Shown here piece after piece: positions 47,801 to 59,771 of a stretch of 64,000 nucleotides of DNA (positions are counted from its first letter, which is position 1; the number at the start of each line of letters is the position of its first letter). Under the pieces are notes generated by a model, which saw only the letters and a program-made list of their open reading frames with translations, ran no database searches and was not told where the DNA came from. The DNA is from Calamus simplicifolius. Its lineage: Eukaryota; Streptophyta; Magnoliopsida; Arecales; Arecaceae. A program made the position numbers and the translations under genes. Location: assembly GCA_900491605.1 (NCBI GenBank), contig UESW01001865.1, forward strand, positions 39,323 through 103,322. The letters are read 5' to 3'.

Positions 47801-50800
47801 GCACAATAATTATTAGACAAGCCAAGTCAAACCTGAATGGGCATTATTCCAACCAAGTCATATGCACAAATTCAATGCTCAATAAATCATAATCCATATC
47901 TTGAATTTAAAGCTTGCATTGATCAATTGAGCAAGGCTTGCATTGATCAATTAGTTTAAAATTTTAGCCCAAACAATATTCCTTTTAAATTTTTAATTCC
48001 AGATCCAACTAGGAATCTCATTTAATGAACCAAATATTTAAGACTTATGCCACGGGCAAGTGTTCAACTAATCCAACAATTCATAGACTCCCATAGGAAC
48101 TCTAACAATACCTTCCCCATAAGCAATTAGATATAGAAAAGACTACTAATTTTCTGAAAAAAAGAAGAAAATAAGAGGACTCAGTTTGATACGATTGGAA
48201 AAACCAGGTACCACCTAAGGATTCAAATGGTAGATGCATCTCCATTTCTTTTACACACTCAAGAGAACATCCTCATAACTCTGTTCTACCTTAGTAAGAA
48301 TTTGCCTACAAGCTACCACATCTATTAACTTGGTCCATTTCAGTCTGCATTCCTATCTTCCCAATCAAGCCATTTAAGTCAAAGAAGCATACAAGCATTA
48401 GATCGATATTTCTAATGCAAACTCAAGTTCAATGGTAACACTTTCACCTTTATTTATAACCACATTATCATAGTATTTGACAGTTTTCTTGCTCCCATTG
48501 CTGAGACATTTTGATTACCTAACATCTCCTCTTTAGAGGCTCCATCATGGTCAGAGAAATCCTCAAAATTTTCTCAAATCTTTCGAAGTTAAAGATTTCT
48601 ATGGAAAGATAATTTATTAAAAGAGTTTTTAGCTTTATATGATTTGGTATGATGGAGCAACTAACAAATTCTTCTCTCAGGCACATAGAACTAGTTTTCC
48701 TAAGATGATTGGTGACTATTCAGAATTAAATTTTGTCAACATATTGACAGCAGGCTTGAAAATGTTTGCAAAAACATAATTAACTCTTGTTAAAACACAA
48801 CTACAACATGTAAATTGTACCTGCCCTGGTCCACCACCATATCCACCATTTTTGTCCTGCAAAATTTCAAAGGCAACAATCTCTGTTCATTAATACCAGT
48901 AAATCATACACAAGAAAAGATTGGTATAAAGAGATCAAGAAAAAATATGAAGTAATAATCTGAGACTTTAGCTATTTGAAAATGTGATTTTTAAACTGGA
49001 AGCATTATACGTTATATCAGCCAATAATATAAATCGACTCAGGTTCTAAATAAAATTCATTATCATTACATCCAGTAGATATTAAATAATTATAAGTGAT
49101 ATCATCTTACCAGCATGGTAGCAGGAATTAGATGACATGGAGTAGAAAACAAAGGAAAAATACTTTCCTTAAATCATGCAGTTGTAGGAAACATAGAAAA
49201 TGGAAAAATAAAGGGTGCAATTCTGCTGATGAGTCAGCAAGCCAGAGTTTCCAGAAGACAACAGAGCATTGCTTTAAGATTTTGTTGTTTTCAAACTCTT
49301 GCATCCATCAGGTTCATGAGGCTTTGATCCTTCTTCTAAACCATTCAACAAGAAATAATCAATCCAAGCATTACTTCCTAGTAGTATCCATTAACCTGTT
49401 TTTATTTCCCATAAAATTATTTTTGGTGGATCAAGAGTATCTTCAATGAATTATGTATGCTTCAAACAACAATATGATGAATAAAACAAAATCTTTTACT
49501 AAAGTTAATAAATCTTTCTAGTGCCTTGGTCCTGACACTTGTGGTATGTCTTGTAGATCAACAAGAAGCAATTTGCAAAGTATAGGCTGTTATCACAAAT
49601 CATTTGCATGCAATTGGCCTTTCCTCCTTCAAAAACATGATCCTTTTAAGACTTTCTTGTAATCTTTAGATAGAATAGTGATAGACATATATTTGATCCT
49701 AAATTTCACTGGAGAAGTCAAATAGTCTGATTTGCTAATAAAATTTTCAATAACATTATGATCAATGATGGCATCATATAAAAATCAGTCAAGAAAAAGA
49801 AAATCCCAACCTAATCCAACTATATATATCAGTAAGAAAAGTATGAGTAAAACTATAGACCTCACAACGGGATAAAAAGTCCACCACATTGTTCTCCAAT
49901 TCAGGGTCAAGTGGCTCTCCCAATAGAGCAATTGAGTGAAGAATCCAGTAGCATAACCAAGGTCGGCTGCACTCAAGAAATCAACCCACATGGGAAATAA
50001 AAAAACTCAAATGACACATGAATTTGAAAGATAATTGTTTAGCAAACAGAATAACAATAGAATCCAGTCTTACTTAGCATCTAGCACATGATAGCTTGGC
50101 CCAAGTTGCTCGAGTCCTGTTGTAAGAAACTCAACATGCTTATCACGCCACAGCTCTAACCTACAAAACCCCTTCTCTGATTTATTTTAAAATGTCAAGA
50201 TGAAAATATTGGGCAGTTGAGAGTTTGACCAAAAGAAGAATCAATTTGAAATACACGGACTCAAAATAACTAAGTCAAGGATTCACAAATTAAACCTTTC
50301 GTCTAAGATTCAAAACCAATACAAAAAGAGAGGGGAAAAACAAAAAGAAAAAGAAAAAGAAGGAGTTTACTTCTGACTTAAGGATCTTGCTGTCTGGAAG
50401 GATGCAACTAGCATTTCAAGCACAATCACCCTTCTACTGGACGGAGGATATGTCATCCTCGTTTTACTCATTAAGGTTGAAGTTTGAATCTCACTCATTT
50501 TGAAGTGCAATAAATCTTGAATTAAGTTTACCCTTTTTGCTGCTGCACATTTAATTTAACCAGTCCCAATAACATTCGACTGCCTTGAGTTCAACCAGAT
50601 TGTTTTGTCGCTGTAAGGAATAGGATTACTGATACAACATAAGCCGGCTTTTAAATACTAAAAAACTCGACTTCTATGTCGTTTAGAGTTAAAAAAAACA
50701 TGTTTTCTTCTCTTATGGACTTTAGGGTTGGTTCAAAGAGACGATAAAAAGGATTCTGGTTCCTGATGGACATGGTAATCGGCCACCACAGAAGCACTGT

Positions 50801-51069
50801 TGTGGTAGCAGTGTTCTTTTGCTTGGCAAAACAACAAATCATTAGAAGGCAGCAACAAAATTTAGGGTTTGTAAGAGGAAGAGGACAAATTACATGAGGG
50901 ATCGCCCGTGAGGGGCGACGTCAGTGAGGAAGCGGTAGATCTCGGCGACCTTCTGCTCCACCTCGAGCTGTTGCAGCTGCGTGACGGTAAGCCTCGGTTG
51001 TTGCTGGTCAAAATTGGGATTTGGAGAAGTAGATGTCGTCGGAGGCGAGAAGGAGGGGGAGGACTCCAT
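32868..51069 (-). CDS. FTB: Protein farnesyltransferase subunit beta (ERA1/FTB), 14 exons, 448 codons
   Basis: The beta subunit, with the alpha subunit, attaches farnesyl to the cysteine of C-terminal CaaX motifs; in Arabidopsis its loss (era1) gives abscisic-acid hypersensitivity. Minus-strand exons: 51069-50894, 50160-50074, 49966-49861, 48856-48821, 44820-44738, 44653-44600, 42923-42872, 41243-41179, 39387-39331, 39206-39134, 37098-37012, 36938-36809, 34573-34470, 33104-32868. All introns are GT-AG and phases join to 1347 nt with TGA. The start is ATG at 51069 (MESSPSF); a longer upstream frame has only a TTG. Prenyltransferase repeats include NRPWLCYWILHSIALLGE, GGYGGGPGQ, EPGSEAHGGYTFCGL and GFQGRTNKLVDGCYSFW. 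Zinc ligands are Asp285 and Cys287 (DGCYSFW) and His388 (DFYHTCYCLSG). Exon 12 and the start of exon 13 encode a Ser/Gly-rich insert, a region that also varies among other plant FTB proteins. The gene looks intact. Confidence 0.96.
34587..34676. repeat. Perfect-looking 45-bp tandem duplication next to the FTB exon 13 acceptor
   Basis: 34587-34631 and 34632-34676 differ only at the last base. On the gene strand the repeat provides two T-rich stretches and a tgagcag word just upstream of the true acceptor at 34574. Confidence 0.95.
35482..35527. repeat. Short tandem duplication, about 22 bp, FTB intron
   Basis: The unit aaccaaccatctcctcttgt is present twice in direct succession. Confidence 0.85.
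35840..36480. repeat. GGTACC-rich dispersed repeat, copy 3 (two blocks)
   Basis: Blocks at 35,840-35,990 (ggttcggtaccaatatggtgg) and 36,290-36,480 (gtggtcttggtacc, atcggtacaatac) share words with the other GGTACC-rich copies. They lie in FTB intron 12, about 1 kb from the RTE element in the next intron. Confidence 0.55.
37515..38565 (+). mobile_element. RTE-type LINE, 3' half, inside FTB intron 10
   Basis: It lies antisense to FTB. The plus strand encodes broken reverse transcriptase: IKDMYNRTITIVKTTIG, GLHQGSALSPYLFVLIMDEL, then CLLFAEDIVL, where the usual catalytic FADD reads FAED. The C-terminal part includes AIRPAMLYGIECWA-like and MRMLRWMCGKT-like sequence, and the end has the accccatgtagttgg word. 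The wording (GLHQGSALSPYLF, LYGxECW, RWFGHxxRRP) is characteristic of plant RTE elements. Many stops and indels make it inactive. The 5' half is missing. Confidence 0.88.
38675..38693. repeat. G19 homopolymer
   Basis: An uninterrupted run of 19 G, followed by T and GGG, about 110 bp beyond the RTE end in an FTB intron. It may be a sequencing or assembly artefact in length. Confidence 0.9.
41559..41895. repeat. Tandem duplication, unit about 165-175 bp, FTB intron 7
   Basis: Copy 1 (41,559-41,720) and copy 2 (41,721-41,895) both begin tctcaatcatcaaagttta and end with the word attaatctactgttaat. They differ by a few substitutions and a roughly 13-bp insertion near the start of copy 2. Confidence 0.9.
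45110..45440. repeat. GGTACC-rich dispersed repeat, copy 4
   Basis: In FTB intron 4, words such as gccaaactgtaccaaactg, ggttcagcccaatatggga and ggtttgatacggtatgcc repeat the pattern of the other copies. Confidence 0.6.
47289..47769. mobile_element. Foldback MITE, Mutator-like (9-bp target duplication), 481 bp
   Basis: The element begins GGGTTAATTCCACTTAGCC and ends with the inverted match GGCTAAATGGAATTAACCC. The inverted arms are about 120 bp each and pair with few mismatches. It is flanked by an exact 9-bp direct repeat, taatttaaa, at 47280-47288 and 47770-47778; 9 bp is the Mutator hallmark. The centre contains a 39-bp tandem duplication (ccctcaaagttctt... at about 47,522-47,599). It has no coding sequence. 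It lies in FTB intron 4. Confidence 0.9.
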
Positions 51070-51630
51070 GGTTATAGACTCCAGTCGCAAGCTGACTGCC
51101 TTCCTTTGCTTGTCCTTCCGTTCTTCCTTCGTTTCCTTGCTTGCTTGGGACCGCGAGGCTTTACTCCTAGAACCAAGAAAGCAAGGCCGTGTTTAAAATA
51201 GGGCCATAGGGGTTGTCTCGCCTCTCGGTCGATATTTTCTTTTATTTTTAAAAATTATAATTTTAAAAAAAATAATTTTAAAAAGATTTAATTAGAAAAA
51301 ATAATTCATGTTTAATTATAAATTATCTTTTAAATTTATTTTTTATGAATTTTAAAATAATTAAAGTTATTTTTTAATAATAAATTATTATTTAAAAATA
51401 AATGATTATTTTAATTATTTTTTAAATAAATATTATTTTATATATTTATACAGATAAATTTTTAGAAATCAAACTTTACCTAAAGATTGCACCACGAGTT
51501 AAAATAAGCCGCACGTCGACCAGTTGCACCGCGAGTGAACCGTGTGGATGAACGGTTCAGGCGCTTTTTTTTTTTTTTTTTTTAAATGATCGGATTCTAA
51601 CAGTATTCAACCTGCGATATTGGTTGGGTT
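51070..51630. other. FTB upstream region, AT-rich stretch and T tracts
   Basis: 51,070-51,235 is GC-richer and should hold the FTB leader and core promoter. 51,236-51,480 is extremely AT-rich, made of short A/T words such as attatttt. A T-run at about 51,567-51,585 may be the remnant poly(A) tail of a minus-strand retroelement. Confidence 0.5.
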
Positions 51631-51631
51631 T

Positions 51632-52205
51632 TTTTTTTTTTTTTTTTTTTTGTTATAAAACGGATGATCATACAATTTTTGAATGAGTCAACTCAGATAC
51701 ATCAAAAAATAAGATCTGCTGCAGAAGGATAGGACAGGGGTCGCATGGCTTCCAAATCTATGGACCGGCATGCTGAACAGCAAAGACAGCCATCCAGTCC
51801 GCCGCCGAGTTGGCCTCACGATAAATGTGGCGGATCTAGACAGAATCAACCTCCCACAACATAGACAACAATCCTTCAGAATCGGATTTGAGAAACCATC
51901 TAAGTAGCTTTCCTTCAATAACCAAGAATGACAGTCATAGAATCTCCTCAATTATAATCTTATAAGCATGGAGGATCCTAACAGCAAACGAAAGACCCGC
52001 CCAAGCACAGAGCTCTGACATAGAAACTGTTGAGTCCAGGGAGCCAAAGCCATTCGCCGCCAAAAGATCACCCATCGGTCCCCGAATGATGAAAGCAGAT
52101 CCAGCAGCTCTATTCCGGACACTTCATCAAAGTTAATTTTGACATACCCTGAAAGGAGGCTCCCAAAAAATAAAAATTGTACGCCGATTCGCTGCCGGAA
52201 CATGA
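51632..52205 (-). mobile_element. L1-like LINE, RNase H end with poly(A), copy 1
   Basis: Minus-strand frames give SLLSGYVKINFDEVSG and then, in shifted frames, sequence parallel to the copy at 57.6-58.4 kb, including IRHIYREANSAADW-like and ELTHSKIV-like ends. A T-run at about 51,632-51,652 on the plus strand is the poly(A) tail. This is the C-terminal RNase H (RVT_3 type) of a plant L1 element, 5'-truncated and broken. Confidence 0.8.
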
Positions 52206-53442
52206 CGCATGGGTTTCAAAAGAATACTCTGACCTTGTTGGACCTTACAGTTTGGAACTCAAAGAGTTGAATGAACGCTGTGGCCCCCAACATCCGTGAT
52301 TTCTCAACCATGAATATTAACTTCAGAAATTGGATAGACGTGCCTCCTATTCAATTAAATCTTATAAATTTGTTCGGTAGGTCTTGATTTTACCAATGTT
52401 GGTTGACCTCCACTGTATATGAATTTGCATCTACGTAACCATGGCTGGATGCATGATTTTAGGTTGTAGTGAGACATCTGATGGAATGTTATGTTTCAAT
52501 GTTAGAATAAGATTGTTCCATCATCATATCAGCATTTCAAACAGACACCCTGATTATAAGTGTTAAGAAGAGATGGAACAATGGCATGTCGAAAAATTAA
52601 GATGGTTGCATTCTATGAAATTTAAAATTTTAGTTAAATATATATTTAATAATATAATAATATATAGGATACATGACCATTTCTTGATATATATCTCATG
52701 AGCTTACGATATCATGACAGGGGACAATTGGGATTTCCTGGGCCCTGTGGGCTTTTTTGAAGCCAGACACCACCATAATTATTAGGAATGCAAAGATCAG
52801 CATGATCGAGGGTTCGATTTCAAAATGAAAGAGGATAAGAACCAGTCTCTGATAAAATTTCAGCTTGTGAATGTGATGGAAAAGTGACTCAGGAACAGCT
52901 AAACTAATATATGACTTCCAAATGCCTTTGATGTTTGGGACAATGAGAAGTGGTATTTGCGTTCAATCCTTGGTTTTGTTTGGCAACTCATAGGACGCTT
53001 CCCAGGCTATGAGGAAGGCGTCTTCCCATCCTAATGATGAGACATGAGAGGCTATAACCAAGGAAAATAGTGGTTTTTGAGAAAAAAGAAAAAGGATTTT
53101 CGTTGGCTGCATTGAAAACTTTAAACAAACATTCAAATGTTTTACAAATTTTTTTTTGAGAAAGGAAATGTTTTTGTGTTGTGCATACCGCACATGATGA
53201 TTGGCCATATATGCATATAGTACATGATCAAGAATAATTTTATCCTTTCGTGTATCTATGCATGACTGCACACGCGCGCAGTCAATCAATGTGTGCAAGA
53301 GGATTTCTCTTTTAAGAAAAGGTTACCTTTCAAGAAAGCATTTATGAAACAAGGCCTTTACGTTGCTTTGGCCCAAAAAGCTCCTTGCGTGACCTTTCAC
53401 GTTAGCTAGAAAGGTGAAATCTGAGGCATTATGAGAAGTTAA
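52206..53442. other. Intergenic, little recognised
   Basis: AT-rich DNA. The stretch around 53,160-53,340 (with gcataccgcacatgatgattgg) resembles the inverted-repeat element at 53,443-53,634 and may be a more diverged copy. I see nothing else. Confidence 0.4.
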
Positions 53443-53634
53443 GGAAAAGTCTTTCTACACTATCTCTGGTGTAGGATGTCTATACCGCATATGGTAATTT
53501 GCCCATGCATAGACCTGCACGTTTGCGGTACGGGATCCACGAGCAAGCCCCCAAGGTGAGTCTATGCATGAGTGAATCACTGTGTGCATGATGCAGGCCA
53601 TCCTACACTGCAAACGGTATAGAAAGTCTTTTTC
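53443..53634. mobile_element. Small inverted-repeat element (MITE-like), copy 1
   Basis: The left end ggaaaagtctttctacac... and the right end, read in reverse, gaaaaagactttctatacc... form arms of about 40 bp with imperfect match (both contain a gtgtaggatg word). The same words form the ends of the element at 59,582-59,771. No clear target duplication is left. Confidence 0.55.
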
Positions 53635-54439
53635 AGGTATAGAAAAGCTCTTAATGCCAGTTGAGTCCTAGTTCTCCAATTGATTGAACCACAATAATAA
53701 CATCTAGAGGTTCACCAATTTGACATGGTCACTGTGAATGAGACTCCGGCAATAATATAACGGACATATCCGAAACATACTTTGTAGGTCAAGGATATTC
53801 CGCCAAAAGGATAAATATGATATCCCCAAAGACATGCCATATGTTGAATTTTGATTGCCTTTGTTCATTACCTTGTCATAGGATATTTTTGGATGTCTAA
53901 TTTGGCCAATGCTCTCATCATTTTTAGTAGTGTTTGGTGACATAATTATATGCCGATGCTTTTGAACATGTGAAAGCTTTTTATCTTCTTTTATCTCTTC
54001 GATCATGATCATGTCTACTTGTTTTTGTTCTTGTAACTTCTACTCATGATTGAAAATAGTGAGTAAATTGGAAATTGCTGAAACCAACCTGATGTGGCCT
54101 TACAAGGAGACTGTACTATTAAATAGGTCATTGATGATTCCATCTTGACAATAATTACATGCAACTCACTCTTTCTAAATTTAATTTATCTACTGCTTTT
54201 GAATTGATTTATTGGAGAGAAAAACACAGAAGACAGTGGTGCATGCTAGGGAAATGGAATATCCAAGTAGATGACAAATTTTCAGGTTTCTGATTCATTC
54301 TTTTTAAGTAGCCTAGCATGCAGATTCAATTTGAGATTCTTATTCCCTCTGTTACCCTTAAAAGAACTGCATCATGGAACAACTAACTGCCCTTAGTTTT
54401 GATCAAATTCTCATATTAGCCCTTGGTTAATCCATAAAA

Positions 54440-56150
54440 CTAAAATATTAAAAAGTTCCATGGTATAACAACCCATAACCTACTTAGAGAGTCTAATTAA
54501 AATATGTTATTTGAGTTTCTTGGCTTTGTACAAGTATCTAAGATTTTTCTAAAATATAACTATTATGGGTTAAAACATACTCCTATAGAGGTCCTTGCAT
54601 AATCCACTTATTTAAGGTTTATTATCCTTGCTAGGCCAAGGGTCTAAATTGAGTTTAATCCAATCATAGCCATTTCAACTAGCCCATGGTTAGCCCTAGA
54701 TGAATTCATGTTGTAATTTCTCCTAATCTACAAGATTCATAGATCAAGTCCACTTAGATATTATTTCTAACAACCTAAAACCTTACTTAATAAGTTTAGT
54801 TGAAAGGTATTATTTAGATTTCTTAGCTCTATTTTAAGATCTCTATAATGTACAACTAATATGAAACTAAACAAACACTTGCATGGGTCCTCACAATTGC
54901 ATTATTCTTTTGTTTTATCAAATATTTTCCTTCTTGCATTATATTCTAAGGTTCATTCATTGTCATTATCATCATGATATTCGATTATTAGATAATGTAA
55001 CCAATGAATTAAAATTATCAATAAAATGCCACAATCGGTGTGTATAATTCTACTAGTGCCTAAATCATTGCCTTCTTAGTGACATGGTGGGTCTTGTAAT
55101 ATGTAGGCATGAGTCGGCAAAAGAATATGAAGTGGCATGCATCACCAATATTCGAAAGAAAAAGTACATGCTTAAGATATTTGTTTGTATATATAGTTTA
55201 AAATGAAGGTTGTAAATATATAAAGTCCTCCATTCACCATGTGGACTCTTATATTAATGATAGTTATTTAATCATTTCAATTGGCTTTGAATTTCATGAT
55301 AGTATATCACAAAAATGATATCTAAATAGATCTTAAAGAATATAAAACCAGAAATGGACATTTGAGTGAGGAGTGGAGTCCAAGGCATTGATGTTTTATT
55401 CCTCTAGTGAAGTATGTAATGTGTTACTTGTGTAGTCTAATGGTGGATTATATGTTAGCATAAGAATTTTTGTGGTAATTTAGAATAGGCAAATGAGTGA
55501 ATAGAGAAGTTTAAGGCATTAACATTTCACTTCTATAGTGAAGCACTCAATACGTTACATAGTATCATAAGTTGATATTTGGAGATTAGGTTATCACACA
55601 TCAAAAGCCAATTAGCAAGTCCTAACTAATTTTCATCCAAATTAGACAAGGAATTAAGTATAGGATTGTATGTTCACATAGGATGAGCATATCCTTTTTT
55701 CGGAAAACTTAATTAGATTATCTAAATCATAGAATTAATAAATAATGATAATGAAAGGGTAAATAAATTCATAGAAACATTGTTAATTAGAAAATATGGA
55801 TTCATTGTTTGCATTAATTCTTTCATTCATGTGCAAAGTTCTTCATTTATCAAATAAATGCTTATATTAGTCACAAGTATATATTATTTTGGTTGGTTTG
55901 AAATTTTATTATAGTATATCCTCCAAACAGATCTTTAAAAAATCATAAAACTATGTAGATAATATAAATATCAATTACTATGTCCCAACTAATTTTACAT
56001 CAAGATTAGATAAGGGATTGAGAGTAGAATGATTTATTCATATGGAATGAGTGCATCATTTTTTGGCATATTTGATTGAATGATTTGGATTATATGACTA
56101 ATTCCTAATAATGATTGAAGGATAAATAAATTTTCATAAACACTGGTGTT
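54440..56150. repeat. Degenerate AT-rich direct repeats
   Basis: Related segments recur: 54,470-54,600 with 54,765-54,900 (both around tttcttggct/tttcttagct and ending in cttgcat), and 55,630-55,790 with 55,985-56,140 (both around gacaagg/gataagg and ggataaataaatt-like words). Spacing is about 300-350 bp. Identity is low, and I can give no family. Confidence 0.5.
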
Positions 56151-56159
56151 TGGAAAACA

Positions 56160-57290
56160 TTTTTCATTATTTTCATTATCATTCAATTTTTAATTTGGCT
56201 AGCAAACCCTTTTATTACAAAATAGTACATTAAAATAATTGGCACAAAAGTAATATGCAACTTAAATTTGGCTAGCAAACCCTTCTATTTATATTTGTTG
56301 CACTAATATTATATTTGAGGAACAGTTGAAAAAGCCAAAAAAACTATGCAAGTATATATTTAAAATAGATGCTTAACTTTTATAAATTTCTTTTTGTGCC
56401 ATGCATAATGTGGTTGACCGATATTAAAATTCACCGCTTAATGATGACTCCATTTTTAATGTGCGTACTTAGCTATTATTAGGATTTTTTTTGCATAATG
56501 TGTAATAAAAATTTAGCTATTAAAATATTTTTTATTATAATTTATTACATTATTATATGTACCTTAAGAATAGTTGAAAAAAAACAAAGGAGGAAAAACC
56601 ATATTTAGTGCATCATGTAATTGTTATTAACAATGCTAGTATTGATGTAGTTGATAGTTGTTCTGTTGTTCATCATCAAAATTTATTATTTAATGCATCA
56701 TAAAAATTTGACTATTAAAGCCTTCTATTTATTATAACTTTTTATATTATTTTATAAATAAATTTGGCAGCATTCCAATGTAAGCAAGCTTGAATCCAAT
56801 CGCCTTCTCTATCATTGAATCAATATATTTCATCAATTTAAAGATTAAAAAAAATAAAAAAGATGGTGATTTAGAACTTGTATAATCCAATGATGGGAAA
56901 GGTGATTGAATTTCAGACTTAGCTACATTCAAATATAGTCAAGTCTATCTTTTATTATATTATATTTTAAAAATAATTAAAAAAATATATAACTTAAGGA
57001 TAACATGGGGTGGTATTAATGATGAAAATTTCTAAAGAGAGGATTAACTTGACTAGAGTTATCCATTCATTATGTGAACACCAAGAGTAATTAAAATTTA
57101 TTGCTTAGTAATTAAAATTCATTGCTTAATGTTCAAATCTAGCTACTAAATCTTTTTATTTGGTTCTTATACGGAGGGTCAACTTGTCTAGAGTTATCCA
57201 TTCATCATGTGAACACCAATATTAATTAAATTTCATTTTTTTTATGTAAAATTTAGTTGTCAAATCCTTTTATTTATTAGATGTTTATGA
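56160..57290. repeat. Degenerate satellite-like repeats
   Basis: A word like aatttggctagcaaaccctt followed by ttatttatta recurs with drift at about 56,195, 56,265, 56,505, 56,705, 57,125 and 57,245. The clearest pair is 57,044-57,090 and 57,179-57,220, both around ctagagttatccattcat and tgtgaacacca, spaced 135 bp. Confidence 0.6.
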
Positions 57291-57561
57291 TAAGAAATAG
57301 TATAACGTTGGATCGTCCTTTTCATTTTTTGTAGGGTCAATGGAGAACTCAAAAATCCAATAACTTTTTATTTGTTCTTATCATTTTATCTGACAATATT
57401 TACATTGCAGTTTGAGAATGACCAGAGAAGGGTGGGCTGAGGGGGGTTTCATAAAACTGAAGCAACCATCAGTAGTGAACTATTATGAGTTAGCCTTAGG
57501 ACTAGAGCTATCAGCTAATGTTATTCCTCTGGGCTTTGAGAAAGCTAACAGGTGAAAATAC

Positions 57562-58437
57562 ATGACTTGCTACTTGCTAGATGTGATTTGGCATTCGATG
57601 GGCTATGAGTATAGAGTGGATGTCTACGGTTCTCCTCGTCCTATCTTTCTCCAGGATCTTTGGATGGCTCCTCAGCATATACGTGGTCTCTGGGCGATCA
57701 CGGCATACCAGATTTGGCTATCGAGGAATCAGATTATTTTCTCGAAGGACTGTATTTCTTCACATCAGCTTATGAGGAAAATCAGATCATTATCCGCGGA
57801 TTGTGCCCGTGCTCTTCATTCTGTTGGTTGTGATACCTCTGGCCTCTGGGGTTCTCCTGCTGCTTCGGCAGCGAACCGTCGTACGGTATTCTTTTCTTGG
57901 GAACCCCCTCCTCCAGGGTTTATCAAAATCAACTTTGATGGGAGTGTTCGCGGCAGACTAGCTGGTTTAGCCTTCATCATACGCGGTCCTCAGGGTAATA
58001 TGATTGCGGCTGGAGGATTTGGTTCTCTGGACTTCTTTGTCCCATGTCCGAGCTTTACGCTGCATGGACTGGTATTTCTTATGCTTTTCAGACTCTTCGA
58101 GCTCAGAGGCTTGTAATTGAGGGAGACTCTATGATTGTCATACAGTGGATGCAGAAAGAGAGTGCTCCTGATGTATCCACCAATTCGATCTTGAGAGATA
58201 TTTGGACCATGCTTCAGGAGGTGGAAACTGCCCAGATTCGTCATGTATTCCGTGAAGCCAACATGACAACTGACTGGGCAGCGATGGCCGTGGCTCAGCA
58301 TGTAGGATATAGGATATGGACGATAGGTGAACCATGTCCTTCTGTGTTGTCACAAATTTTACATTCTGATGTATCTGGGCTGACCCACACTAGACTAGTA
58401 TGATCGTCCGTCTTTATCAAAAAAAAAAAAAAAAAAT
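57562..58437 (+). mobile_element. L1-like LINE, RNase H end with poly(A), copy 2
   Basis: The plus strand encodes a linker with LWAITAYQIWLSRNQIIF, then RNase H (RVT_3): PGFIKINFDGSVRG (first Asp), MSELYAAWTGI (Glu), LVIEGDSMIVIQWMQ (Asp) and VFREANMTTDWAA (last Asp). All four acidic positions are present. A single frame change at about 58,040 splits it into 57,562-58,116 and 58,044-58,403. After the stop there is a short tail and an A-run (about 58,420-58,437). It is truncated at the 5' side. It belongs to the same family as the copy at 51.6-52.2 kb but is better preserved. Confidence 0.9.
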
Positions 58438-58439
58438 GT

Positions 58440-59572
58440 AACGACTGGAGCATAGGTTGACAACTGGTGCCATTAACTGAATCAAATTAACTGAATTCAA
58501 TAAACATTGAAGGCTCGCATCTGAATCTCATGCATTATTAACTATCAATTAATGGTGAAAATTTCTTCAGTTTGATGTGGGTAAAATTATTTAAAAACCC
58601 AAGACCAACTTTAATTAAACTTGAGTCTAATTTAAAAAGCATTAGGTTTAGACATTAGTTGACACTCGAAATCAAATCCGAATTCAATAATTAATAAATC
58701 TATTGGCAAAAAATTCCTAATAATCCTTCCACCCATCTCAATGGTTATCTAGCAAAATTAGCAACTTGCTTTTCAAATCAAAATGAGCTAAACTACCTAA
58801 ATATTTAATAAAATAGAAAATATAATTCAAGTTTTATTATTATTAAGAGACATTCTGTGACATTGATTTACCATTATAACCCTAAACATAAATTATATCT
58901 ATGACCATTATGATCATTTTATATAGAGGATAGATCTTAGTGCAGCCAGTAAACTTGCAAGTGCATATTTGAAATATGAAAATAGTTTCTTCACTTACGA
59001 GGATAAGCTAAATGCATCCAAATTCTTTAAATCCCATGATGGCAGGAGTCTTGTAAATGAAACATTTTTGTTTATTTTGATAATTTTATAATACCATCCC
59101 TATAATTTATTATTTTTATTTTTTGTACCATTTATTTATTCTCGAGCATGGCATCTCTAATTATCTTATCTATACCTTTGGTCTTTAAGAGCTCGAGTCT
59201 TTCGACCCTAGTTTTGTATCAATCCACACTTGCTTCTTGTCAGGGCGTGTGCATGGCCCTAGGGCTGCTGCTACTTTGCTAAACACGTGGTGAGCAAGAC
59301 TTCATGAGGTTCATCAAGGTGAACCCTACTTGTGTGTATGAATTCTTTATTAGGAGGTCACCTGGAATCCATGAAGCTACGATATTTGAGTAATTGCTGC
59401 ACTACAGATGACTTGGTTGTCTTAAGCTTTAGCCGTGTTCCTTTGCCAGCCCATGCCTCAGCTACTCCCTTTCCTTTGTCCACCTCTGGGACCTAACTTT
59501 GCGAGGCAATGGAAGGGCGAAATTTTACAGGCCCATCCTCCAATCATGGCTAATTGACCATTGAATAATCCT
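58440..59572. other. Intergenic, nothing recognised
   Basis: AT-rich up to about 59,150, then of mixed composition. I find no gene, RNA or terminal repeat I can support. Confidence 0.45.
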
Positions 59573-59581
59573 GAGTACCAT

Positions 59582-59771
59582 GGAAAAGCCTTTACCCACC
59601 ACTTTTGGTACAGAATGGCCTGCACTGGTACGATGGTTTGCCCAAGCATGAGCTTGCACGGAGGGGTTGCTCATGGGTACCACACCATAGACATATGAGC
59701 TTCCGCGCCGATGAATCATCATGTTCGGTACAGATCATCCTGCACCAAAAGCGGTATACAAAAACTTTTTC
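59582..59771. mobile_element. Small inverted-repeat element (MITE-like), copy 2, with 9-bp flanking repeat
   Basis: The left end ggaaaagcctttaccc... and reversed right end gaaaaagtttttgtatacc... pair over about 45 bp at roughly 70 percent. Flanks gagtaccat (59573-59581) and gagtactat (59772-59780) are direct repeats with one mismatch, fitting a Mutator-like target duplication. No coding sequence. Confidence 0.6.

Noticed and set aside
49785..49991. Minus-strand 68-codon frame
   Set aside because: It is a shadow of FTB exon 3 in another frame; the spliced frame gives NRPWLCYWILHSIALLGE.
51070..51090. Longer N-terminus for FTB from 51,090
   Set aside because: The codon at 51,090 is TTG; the first ATG is at 51,069.
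53635..53643. 9-bp target duplication for the 53.4-kb inverted-repeat element
   Set aside because: The flanks agettaa-type at the left (agaagttaa) and aggtataga at the right match at too few positions to be called a duplication.
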